NCBI RefSeq assembly: GCF_029855045.1
Contig: NZ_CP123228.1
Span: 4,650,001 to 4,714,000, forward strand
Length of the DNA: 64,000 nucleotides
Direction of reading: 5' to 3'
Origin: Piscinibacter sp. XHJ-5
GTDB taxonomy: Bacteria; Pseudomonadota; Gammaproteobacteria; Burkholderiales; Burkholderiaceae_C
Part shown: in pieces, positions 8,322-17,500 of the stretch
Layout: every line of letters begins with the position of its first letter
How positions within the stretch are numbered: position 1 is the stretch's first letter
The notes under the pieces: model-generated
The model's input: the letters and a program-made list of their open reading frames with translations, nothing else
Database searches by the model: none
What the model was told of the DNA's origin: nothing
Position numbers and translations under genes: made by a program

Positions 8322-9116
8322 GTGACCAGTACCACTCTCTCTTCGTTTGTCGATGCGCCCGCCTGGCGCCTGCTTGGCGTCGAACCGGCCCGCGCAATCA
8401 TCGAATACGCCGGCATGCGGCTCATGAACAAGTCGGCGCTGCCCCGCGGCGACGGACACCCGGTCGTCATCTTCCCCGGCCTGGCCGCAGACCGCCATTC
8501 CATCGAGCCGCTGAAGGGCTTCTGTGATGACCTGGGCTACGCCGCATACGACTGGGGGCGCGGCTTCAACACCGGGCCGCAAGGCGAGCTGGACGCGTGG
8601 CTGGATGAACTCGCACGGCACGTCGTCGAACTCACCGCCGCCCACGAGGAGCCGATCAGCCTGATCGGCTGGAGCCTGGGCGGCATCTACGCGCGCGAGG
8701 TCGCGAAGAAGCTCACCCGACGCGTGCGGCAGGTGATCACCATCGGAACGCCCTTCGCCGGTTCGGCCCAGCAGACCCATGCGGCTGGCGTGTACCGCCT
8801 GCTCAGCGGGCAGGAGCCCGCCCTGTCACCCGCCACCACGGATCGCCTGCGCACCGCGCCGGACGCCCCCACCACGTCGATCTTCAGCCGCAGCGACGGC
8901 GTCGTGGCGTGGCAGGCCTGCATCCAGGACGGGGACGCCGATCACACCGAGAACATCGAAGTCGACGGCAGTCACTGTGGACTCGGCTGGAACTCGGAGG
9001 TACTGTCCATCATCGCGGACAGGCTGCGACAACCCCAGGGCGCCTGGCAACGTCATCGCCGAGCGATTTCCTTCGAGCAGGCGATGCTGGCCACCGAAGA
9101 AGGCGTCTTCGGCTGA
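8322..9116 (+). CDS. alpha/beta hydrolase, lipase/acyltransferase-like
   Basis: A 264-residue alpha/beta hydrolase starting at GTG 8322. The oxyanion region is V-V-I-F-P-G-L-A-A-D near residues 48-57. The nucleophile elbow is G-W-S118-L-G-G, a G-x-S-x-G motif, and a catalytic His lies in D-G-S-H-C-G-L. Two segments, I-G-T-P-F-A-G-S and the H-C-G-L ending, resemble the PGAP1/lipase-class esterases that act on lipid esters. No signal peptide is present, so it is probably cytoplasmic. It is followed by a protease gene 23 bases downstream, possibly co-transcribed. The substrate is unknown. Confidence 0.8.
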   Translation: MTSTTLSSFVDAPAWRLLGVEPARAIIEYAGMRLMNKSALPRGDGHPVVIFPGLAADRHSIEPLKGFCDDLGYAAYDWGRGFNTGPQGELDAWLDELARHVVELTAAHEEPISLIGWSLGGIYAREVAKKLTRRVRQVITIGTPFAGSAQQTHAAGVYRLLSGQEPALSPATTDRLRTAPDAPTTSIFSRSDGVVAWQACIQDGDADHTENIEVDGSHCGLGWNSEVLSIIADRLRQPQGAWQRHRRAISFEQAMLATEEGVFG

Positions 9117-9139
9117 ACTGCACCTTGAACACCCGGGAC

Positions 9140-9895
9140 ATGATCGAACCGCTTCTCCTGACCACCACGCGAGTCTCGACATTCAACGAGGCGGGTCTGC
9201 TCACGGGGGCCACGGGCTTCTTCTTCGAGCGCGACGATCGGCTCTTCGTCGTCACCAGCAGGCACGTCGTGTTCGACAAGCCGACCAGCCACTTCCCGAG
9301 CCGCATCGAGATCGAGCTGCATACCGACGCGTCCAATCTGACGCGCTCCATCGGCCTGTCGATCCTGCTCTACGAGGATGGCAAGAGCGTCTGGCGGCAG
9401 GGCAAGGACGACGCAGGAGAGATCGACGTCGCGGTGATCGAGCTCGACCGGTCCGCACTCCCCGCCGACGTCGAGATGGAAGCGTTCACGCCGGCGCATC
9501 TCCAACGTTCGCTCGACGAGGTGGAGGTGGGCAGCTCGCTGCTGGTGGTCGGCTTTCCGCTCGGCTTCCATGACACGCTGCACCACCTGCCGGTGGTTCG
9601 CCAGGCTGCCATTGCGTCCTCCTTCGGGCTGCGCTTCCAGGGGCAGGGCTATTTCCTCACCGACGCACGGACTCACCGGGGCACCAGCGGCGCGCCGGTG
9701 GTCATGCGCAGCAGCGAGGCCGACAAGCTGCCCTGGAAACTGCTCGGCGTTCATTCGTCACGCATGGACATGGGCAGCCGCGACCAGCAACAGGATGAGT
9801 CGCTCGGGCTCAACTGCGCCTGGTACGCCGACATCCTGCTCACCCTCACCGACCCCGAGGCCAGCGTCGAAGCCGTTGCTCCGCCGGCGCCGTGA
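9140..9895 (+). CDS. trypsin-like serine protease (cytoplasmic type)
   Basis: A 251-residue chymotrypsin-fold protease. The triad is readable: His42 in V-V-T-S-R-H-V-V-F-D, Asp96 in G-E-I-D-V-A-V-I-E-L-D, and Ser183 in T-H-R-G-T-S-G-A-P-V-V. No PDZ domain follows and no signal peptide precedes the catalytic core, unlike DegP/HtrA. It belongs to the stand-alone trypsin-like peptidases often annotated S1/Trypsin_2. ATG 9140 was chosen; TTG 9125 in frame is an alternative because the upstream ribosome site is weak. It follows the lipase-like gene and is convergent with the phospholipase D gene. Confidence 0.82.
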   Translation: MIEPLLLTTTRVSTFNEAGLLTGATGFFFERDDRLFVVTSRHVVFDKPTSHFPSRIEIELHTDASNLTRSIGLSILLYEDGKSVWRQGKDDAGEIDVAVIELDRSALPADVEMEAFTPAHLQRSLDEVEVGSSLLVVGFPLGFHDTLHHLPVVRQAAIASSFGLRFQGQGYFLTDARTHRGTSGAPVVMRSSEADKLPWKLLGVHSSRMDMGSRDQQQDESLGLNCAWYADILLTLTDPEASVEAVAPPAP

Positions 9896-9918
9896 GCGCC
9901 GACGTGCCGATCGGCGCT
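9895..9918. terminator. bidirectional hairpin between convergent genes
   Basis: Perfect 8-bp stem (AGCGCCGA / TCGGCGCT) with an 8-base loop. It overlaps the stop codon of the protease gene and lies just before the end of the opposing phospholipase gene, a typical place for a shared terminator. No T-run. Confidence 0.5.
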
Positions 9919-9934
9919 GCCGGCGGCATCTGCG

Positions 9935-11215
9935 TCAGAGCTGACTGCCGAACAAGGACGCCGCGCGCTCCAGTGCCTTCTCCTGCCACGGTCGTGCGCG
10001 CCATGCCTCGAGGGTCATCGGCCTGGAGCGCCGCAGATCCTCCTCGAAGATCTCGATCTGCTGCCTCGCGAAGGCGGCACTCACGACGTTCAGATTGGCT
10101 TCATCGTTGAGCCGGAAGGATCGGTTGTCGAAGTTGGTGGAACCGGCCGACACCATCAACCCGTCGATGACCATCACCTTGCAATGGAACATCGTCGGCT
10201 CGTATTCGGCGATCCGCACGCCGGCTTCCAGAAGTTCGCCCCATCGGGCGCGAGAGGCGCGGCGCACGATTTCGGTGTCGATGTCCGGCCCCGGCGTGAC
10301 GATGGTGACCTTGACGCCGCGGCGGGCAGCCGCCGCCAGCGCCTTGACTGCCAGCTCGTCCGGGACGAAGTACGAGTTCGACAAGTGAATGCTGCGCGTC
10401 GCGGCCGTGATCGCCAGGAGGTACATGAGATACATGCTCTCGCTGCCCCCGGTGGGCGAGCTGCTGAACACCTGCGCGGCCTCGTCGCCACGCGGCTTCA
10501 GTGCCGGGAAGTAGGCCTCGCCATGCAGGACGCGCCCGGTGGCCTTGATCCAGTTGTCCATGAAGACGGCCTGCATCTGCGCCACGACCGGGCCCTCCAC
10601 ACGAAAGTGCGTGTCGCGCCAATGGTCCTTGTCCTGTGCGTTGCCGCGCCACTTGTCCGCAATGCCGACGCCGCCGGTGAACCCGATCTCACCGTCGACC
10701 ACCAGGATCTTGCGGTGCGTGCGGTTGTTCATGCGGTGGAGGTTCGACCAATGCGGCTCGTGATAGCGCTCGACCTCGATGCCCGCGGCCTTCATCTCCT
10801 CCAGGTAGCGCTCCTCCATCTTTGCGCTGCCCACCCAGTCAAGCAGCACATGGACCTTGACGCCCGAGCGAGCCCGTTCGATGAGCGCATCGGCGAATTC
10901 CCGCCCGATGGTCTCCGACCAATAGATGTAGGTCTCGAAGGTGATGGTGCGTCTGGCCTGCTTGATGGCAGCGAGCATCGCGGCAAAGATTCTGTCGCCA
11001 TTGAGGAGCACTTCCGTCTTGTTGCCCTCGACGATCGCGGGGCCCAGCAAGTGGCCCATGGCGCGCCGAAACTGCGGGTCGTCGGTGGCGTACAGCCGCT
11101 CGAGCCGCTGTTCGATCCTCTTCTCGCCGGTGGCGAAATTGAGGACCACGAACACCGCGCACAGGGTCAGCAGACCGCTTGCAATCGCGATCCAGACCAC
11201 CGACCGTGCTTTCAT
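9935..11215 (-). CDS. phospholipase D family cardiolipin synthase-like protein
   Basis: A 426-residue phospholipase D superfamily enzyme with two HKD motifs, H-R-K-I-L-V-V-D-G-E-I-G-F-T-G-G and H-C-K-V-M-V-I-D-G-L-M-V-S-A-G-S-T-N-F-D. These form one active site. One N-terminal membrane helix (residues 8-27) anchors it in the inner membrane. Length, order and the N-F-D-N-R-S-F ending match bacterial cardiolipin synthases of the ClsB/ClsC branch, which join phosphatidyl groups to phosphatidylglycerol or phosphatidylethanolamine. I start at ATG 11215, just before the membrane helix; 83 upstream codons are open but lack protein-like composition. Confidence 0.85.
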   Translation of the reverse strand: MKARSVVWIAIASGLLTLCAVFVVLNFATGEKRIEQRLERLYATDDPQFRRAMGHLLGPAIVEGNKTEVLLNGDRIFAAMLAAIKQARRTITFETYIYWSETIGREFADALIERARSGVKVHVLLDWVGSAKMEERYLEEMKAAGIEVERYHEPHWSNLHRMNNRTHRKILVVDGEIGFTGGVGIADKWRGNAQDKDHWRDTHFRVEGPVVAQMQAVFMDNWIKATGRVLHGEAYFPALKPRGDEAAQVFSSSPTGGSESMYLMYLLAITAATRSIHLSNSYFVPDELAVKALAAAARRGVKVTIVTPGPDIDTEIVRRASRARWGELLEAGVRIAEYEPTMFHCKVMVIDGLMVSAGSTNFDNRSFRLNDEANLNVVSAAFARQQIEIFEEDLRRSRPMTLEAWRARPWQEKALERAASLFGSQL

Positions 11216-11547
11216 GGCCGCGGCAATCAGCGCCCCTGACCGGCGCAGCGCAGACGGATCCCCGGCAAAGAAACCTCCCGCCCGAAGCGGCCAGCAGCCA
11301 TCGCATGGGAATGCAATGGCAGGGCCAGGATTGAACAGGAGCCGCAGGGCGCGGCCCCGGCACGAGATGCTGGGCAATCGGCGCGCCCGCCTCCGCAGAT
11401 CGGCATGAACGGCCCGGCGGCGCCATGCCCCGGATCGGGTCGGCGCGATAGGCAGCTCGCCCATCCGTCTCGGAAATTGACCGATTCTCCGCGCTTCGCA
11501 TGCTCCCTACGCTTGCCTGACATCAACTCATGTGCAAGGGCGGTCGC
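11216..11547. other. intergenic region upstream of the giant gene
   Basis: 332 bases between divergent genes. I find a weak promoter-like pair at 11477-11504 and no convincing gene. I looked for hrp-type regulatory boxes (TTCG-N16-TTCG and TTCGC-N15-TTCGC) and found only one half-site, TTCGC at 11495. Confidence 0.5.
11477..11504 (+). promoter_or_regulatory. weak sigma-70-like promoter candidate for the giant gene
   Basis: TTGACC, 16-base spacer, CATGCT, lying 43 bases before the preferred start at 11548. The -35 matches well and the -10 poorly (3 of 6), so this is only a candidate. Confidence 0.25.
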
Positions 11548-14500
11548 ATGGAACGTGCAGACGGGAAGGGGAAGCCTTCGCTGCAGCGCACGAAGCAAGC
11601 GAAGAAGGCCGGACTGCAACCGCAGCAGCCGTCCCACCCGGTCATCGCCGGCCTGCCCAAGTCCGTGCCGCCCGGCAAGGTGGCTGGCGCCTTCGCGAAC
11701 ATGTCCAGCAGCGCGGAGGCGGCATTCACCCTCTGGCAGACCACCACCACCAAGCCGCTGGACGCGCTGGCCAAGGCGATCGCCTTGTCGGGTCCGCAGG
11801 ACATCGCGTCGATCATGGATGCCGTCGCGCAAAGCAACCGGACGAGCGAACACATCGCCGATGCGATCGACCATCTTTCCACGCGCCTCAGAAGGGATCT
11901 GGAGGGGAATCCACTCATCCCTCAGTGGACCTTCGCCACGCTGACCAGCATGATCAGCGCGTACGGCAAGACGGCCTGGATGGCGGTGTCGGTGCGCGGG
12001 ATGGAGGTGGCGCTGCGCGTGCTGTGCAACTCGCTGCAGGTTGACGAGGCGACGACGGCGGAGCTGGAATCGCCAGCCGTGCTGAGCAAGGTCGAGCTGG
12101 CCCTGGACCCGCCGTCCCTGGCCCTGCTGCTCAACCGCACCAGCAAGTTCGCCAAGCCGCTGTTCGCCTCAGCGGGACTCCACGAGGACCTCGAGTTCGC
12201 GGTGCTGCATCTGGCGCAGCATGCCGCCAGCCTGCTGCAGCAGAACGCCGGCGGCTTCACGTTCAAGCACCTGTCGCAGATCGCCAACGCGCTCGGCAAG
12301 TTTCGCCACCTCCCGGCGTGCCGCGAGGCCATGGCTGCGGTGGCCGCGGCGGCAGTCCCGCACCTCGCCGGAGACTTTTCCAAGGGTCTGCCGACGGATC
12401 CCAACAGCGACAAGGTCACGGTCGTCAATCTCTGCAGTTTCGTGAACGGACTCGCCGCGTTCCACGCCGCGCGCGACGGGGACCTGGCCGCTGCGACGGC
12501 CGCGGGGGCTGCCTACGAGAAGGCAGCCCGGCGCGTCGCCGTGATCGTGGAATCGCTCAAGGACACCAGCAGGATCGACCTGTGGGGCCTGGCCCAGATC
12601 GTCTCGGCGCTGGCCCACTTGCGAAACCTGCGCGAATGCACACTCGCCGTCTTGGCGCTCGCCCAGCCGGTGTGCGCGCGGCTCACGGCCGCATTCCCGA
12701 AGGACCCGTGCGGCACGGAGGACGTGAAGTCGTTGTGCATGTTCGTCGGCGGCTTCGCCTCCATGCGTCCCGATCTGACCGGACGAGATCTGCGCACGAT
12801 CGATGACGCGCTGACGCACGTGATCTCCAGGCTGCCCGAGACGCGAGAGACCTACGCCGACATCGACTTCGAGACCTGTGCCTACCTGATCCACGGGATG
12901 AGCCGCGCCCCTGGCCAGCACACCGACAAGGCGCATGCCGTCGGCCTCGTCATCGAGAAGAGGCTGGGCAGCCTGGCGCAGTCGTCCACCGACGCGCGCG
13001 ACTGGTCCGAGATCGATCTGCACTCGCTCGTGCTGTGCGCCGACAGCGTTCGGCAGCTGTGGAGCGGCAGGCAGTTCCTGCCGCTGCACCGCCAGCTTGC
13101 GACAGCGGTGCTCATGAAGCTGAAGCTGCTGGCGAACGCCGGCACGGTGCCCGAGTACGAGGCGCTGACACCCGTGCGTTGGGGTCTGCTCGTCCGCAGC
13201 TTCGGGCGCATCCTGGCCGGCACCCGCGTCATGCGCCAGGACATCCTGTCGGTCATGGAAGTGCTCATGCAGCCCCAGTGCATGCCGAAGGCATTGACCG
13301 TGGGCGCCTGCGCACACTCGCTGCGCGGGTTGTGCAGCGGCCCCGACCGCGAACAGTGGCTGCCGACGATGCAGCAGCTGCTGGCGAACATCGAGCATTG
13401 CAGCACCAGCCCGGCCAACAGCGCCGCACGCAAGTCGGCGCTGCTCGATGGCGCGGCCGCAGGGCCCGCGCTGGCCGAGTGCCACGCCCGCGCCCGCGGC
13501 GCACTGAAGTCGCAGATCGTGCGGACGGCCCAGGCCTTCTGCATCCTGGTGATCGCCGAGGCCGCCGGCCTTGCCACGCGGCAAGGCGTGCCGGCCACGG
13601 TCGACCTGCTCTCCAGCATCGCGTGTCTTCCGTTCGCCCCCGACGCCGCCAAGGCCGCCGCCGCCCTCGCGACCGAACTCTCGAACGCCGTGCCGAGGAT
13701 GACGCCGTCGACACGCCGGCAGTTCGCGACAGCGCTCTCGAAGACCCGGAGTGCAAAGGGCCCGGGCGGCGCGCAGCACGCCTCGCTGCCCGAAGCGTTC
13801 GCGCAGCTCGGCAGCGACATCTCGAAGCAGCAGTTGTCTGTCGAAGAGGTGTTGGGCGTCTTCACCTCCATCTGGGCCAGCACCGCGGGCGACGTCGACA
13901 AGTTCGCGGAGATGTTCAAGGCGGCGATCACCACGATCTCCTCGGCCGACATGAAGGACTGGTCGCTCGACGACATCGGGCAGCTGCTGGTGGCGCTTCA
14001 CGATGCCGCGACGGCAGATGGGCTGGATGACGCGAACCGCAGCCACGTGGAGGAGCTGTGGCGAAAGTGCCTGGGCATTCTCGAGGAGCGGCTGTCGTCC
14101 GCGCTCTCGCGCGACGAGCTCGACCGGGTCGCTGCGCTCCTGGGCACCTGCGCCCAGCACCCGCGATCGCGGGGAACCTTCACCGGTCTGTCGCGCGATC
14201 TGGTGAAGCTGTGCTCGATGTTGCTGATCGCAAGTCCGGACGCATGGGCGCTCGACGGCGGCATCGACGCCCTCGCGTTTGCGCTGTCCGGGCTGGCGCG
14301 CTGCGAGGCGACAGAGGAGCTGGCGGAACTGCTGCAGGCCGGCGCGAAGGAGCGGCTCGAGACGAAGAACCTCAAGTCCGACATGGCGGACGCCGACGCC
14401 GGGACCGTCATCGAGCTCGGCGCCGCGCTGATCCGCATCATGGAGCAGCACGAGCTGTTCAAGTTTCACCGGACGGCGCACCAGGCGCTGCGCCTGCATG

Positions 14501-17500
14501 TGCTGGCGAGGGCCGTCGTGCTTCTGGAAGATGACAACGGCGAGTCGCTGTCCCATCCGGCCGGCGCTGCACGGTACGCCCGACTGGCCCATGTGACGAT
14601 CCGGGCTTGCGAGGCGCTCGTCTTCCATTGCGACGACGCCATGCAGACCGCCAGCGTCGAGGAGCTCGCGGCGGTCAAGCAGCAGCTGCGCCAGCAAGCG
14701 GCAGCGGTGTCCGAGCGCCGCGATGCCGGGCTGGCGGCGGCCGACATCGACAAGACACTCTGGAACTTCATCGGCGAGCTGGACCTGGACTGCATCCGGT
14801 TCGCGACGCCGCTTCCAGCCCCGCAGCCTCGGCAGGTACAAGGTGCAGCGAAGTTCGACTGGAACGCCGTGTTCGACCAGTTGTGGAAGTGCCCGTCGCC
14901 GCGTGTACCGGCGGTTCCCAAGGACCTGCGACCGATTCAGCGCTATTCCCTCACCAACTACTGCGAACTGCCGGGCACGCAACCGCTTGGCATGTCCATC
15001 CTCGATCGGCTCACGTCAGGGCGGGTCCAGCCGGTGCGGGTCACCCTGCCCGAAGTGGTCGATCCCCATCAGCTCGCGGGCGCGCATGTCTTCGGCGACA
15101 AGCTCATCGCGGTGAATGTCGCACCCGGCACCAGCATGCGCTCCGACCGCGACACCATCGAGCAGATCTTTGCGAAGGCTGCGTCCGCCGGCGGCACCGA
15201 CTACCTTCAGGCAAGCGACCGGCGGCCGGGGTGGGTGCTGGGCTTTCCGTACGCTGACGTCCAGCCCGGCGCGTCGCTGCACGAGCTGATGTCCAACCTG
15301 TTCCCGAATGTCTTCGACTCCTCCTACATCGCCCAGGCACTCACCAGCCAGGGACCGGACGTTCTGCATCCATACGGTGCGGCGTCGCACCTGCTGGAAG
15401 GCAGGTTCACGATCGGTGTGGTGCCCGCTCCCAGGGGAAGGGCACCGCCCATCACGCTGAAGAACGGCGTGAAGCTGCAGGTTCTCGACGGACTCGGCTT
15501 CATGACCGAGTCCTTCGCCAGGCGGTGGCCCTGGTTCGAGTCATTGCTGGCCCCGGATGCGAAACCCACGCCGCAAACGCCGCGGTCCAAGGCCAGCGAT
15601 GCCGCCGCGTCTTCCAAGGCCTCGACGAAAGCCGGCACCACCGCCAAGTCCGCTCCCTCCATCCCGTTGTTCGGCGGCCCGAACGCCGATGCGAACCTCG
15701 CGCCGGATGTCCTGCAGCACTATCCGCCCGACGATGACGTTGCAGCCGAGATCGTCGGCACTCTGGACGCCAAGGAGTTTCAAGGCGCCAAGGGCTATCG
15801 GATGCTGACCCAGGGCAGCCGCGGCAAGGGCGTCATCTTCAAGGCGGTTCCGTCGGCCGACGACAAGGTGTACCTGCCCAACAGCAAGCGCGTGGGCAAC
15901 AACGTGCTCGTCACCCGCTCGCCGTACGAGGTGCGCAAGCTCGTGCCGGTGGCGCAGGAGGACGTCGTTCGCAAGGGACCGACGTGCGACGTTCTGAACA
16001 CCGCGCCCTGGATGCAGTACAGCCTCCTCGTACGCTTCGGGCCGGCGAAGTCATTGGTGACGTCGTACTTCAAGGGTGCCGTGTTGGTGATACCGGACCA
16101 CCTCCTTCCCGATGCGCTGAGGAGCTGCGACTTCATCGTCGCGGCGGACGACCAGAAGACCTGCAGCAGCTGGCGCGGCAGGAGGGAGTGCTTCGTCAAG
16201 CTCATGACGATCACCGCCGCCGGGATATTCGCCATCCGGGAAATATTCGCGCGCGGGTCGTGCGTCGCGCTGCCTGCGGCGCTCCAGAAGGGCATGCTCA
16301 GAGGTGACTACGACGGCGACGACGCGCTCGTCGTGTCGGACTCGCCGAGGCTGCACGAGTGGGCCCGGAAGCATCCTGTGCCGCAGGCCGCCGGCAAGCA
16401 GAAGACGCACCAGGCGGCATTTCGGACGGATGGCAGCTACTACATGGAACGCGACGCGCAGATGGACGCCGTCAGTCGCAACGTGCTGGGCCTCTTCACC
16501 GGGATCCAGCGCAAGCTGCGATACCAGCCCGCCGAAGCCCTGCCGGCGCTGGCCGGCAGGATCATGGATTCGCTGTGCGGCGGGCTGACGGGCGAGATGG
16601 TGCAGTGGTTGCAGGACGTGGTCGAGGGCAACGGCCATGACGGCGCATCGCACAAACGGCTGCTGTCGGCGATCGACGAGCGATGCCGGGTCGTCTCGAA
16701 CAAGTCTCAGGCGTTGCTGCGCGGACTGGCCGCCGACCTGGGATCCCCGGCAGCCGGCGGGTCGCGGTCGGGGCCCGATCCCTTGGCATCGATCGCTCCC
16801 GAATCGGCCCACGGCAATCGGCTGGCGCAGTGGATGCGCTACCTTCCGCGCTCGCCGGACGGCATTCCCGCGCCGGTGCAGGAGTGCTATGCAAAGGGGT
16901 CGGCGCTGGAAGCGCTGGAGCTGCTCGTGCTGAGCGGCATCCAGGCCGGCGAGGACGCATTCAAGGCCGACACGGACGTCCAGAGCCTGTATCCGATCGC
17001 GCGGCGTCTGCAGACGCAGTTCGCCTCGCTGCCCGCGCCGCCGTATGTTCGTCGCACGGCGCGATGGATGGCGTGCGGCCTGCTCGATGCCGAGCTTGCC
17101 GTCCGGCTGCGCAATGCGCTGCGTCCTCGTCCGAATCTCGCCGCGGCGGTCATGCACGAGGCGATCTCGCAATTGATGGACAAGGCCAAGGTGTGGCCGC
17201 TGGCCGCGCCCTATGTGCCACCCGCGCTGCCGGCAAAGGGCAAGGGCCCTGCGGGATTCGCCGAGGCGCTTCCCGATCGCGCCTTGAAACCCCTGCTCAG
17301 CCAGCTGCCTGCCAGGATGAACAACAAGGATGCGAGGTGGCTGCTTCAATCGGCTCGGGACTTGCGCTACCGAACGTGGACCGTGTCGGACGTCACCATC
17401 GAGATGGTGCGCGACGCGGTGAGCCTTTTGAGCGAGCACTCCGACAACGGCGCGACGCGTTTCGCCAAGGCACTGGCCGATCGGCTGGCCGCCTGCGTAC

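Noticed and set aside
8246..8527. Overlapping 93-codon frame at the start of the lipase-like gene
   Set aside because: It overlaps the real hydrolase gene in another frame and shows Arg/Pro/His bias without a recognisable fold.
11461..11547. Possible hrp-type promoter (TTCG-N16-TTCG or TTCGC-N15-TTCGC) upstream of the giant gene
   Set aside because: Only one half-site, TTCGC at 11495, occurs. The expected partner position reads differently, so no box is claimed.
12169..14982. Long reverse-strand open frame of about 937 codons inside the giant gene
   Set aside because: Composition is Arg/Gln/His-rich, typical of the antisense of GC-rich coding DNA. The plus-strand repeats are protein-like and consistent over the whole region.
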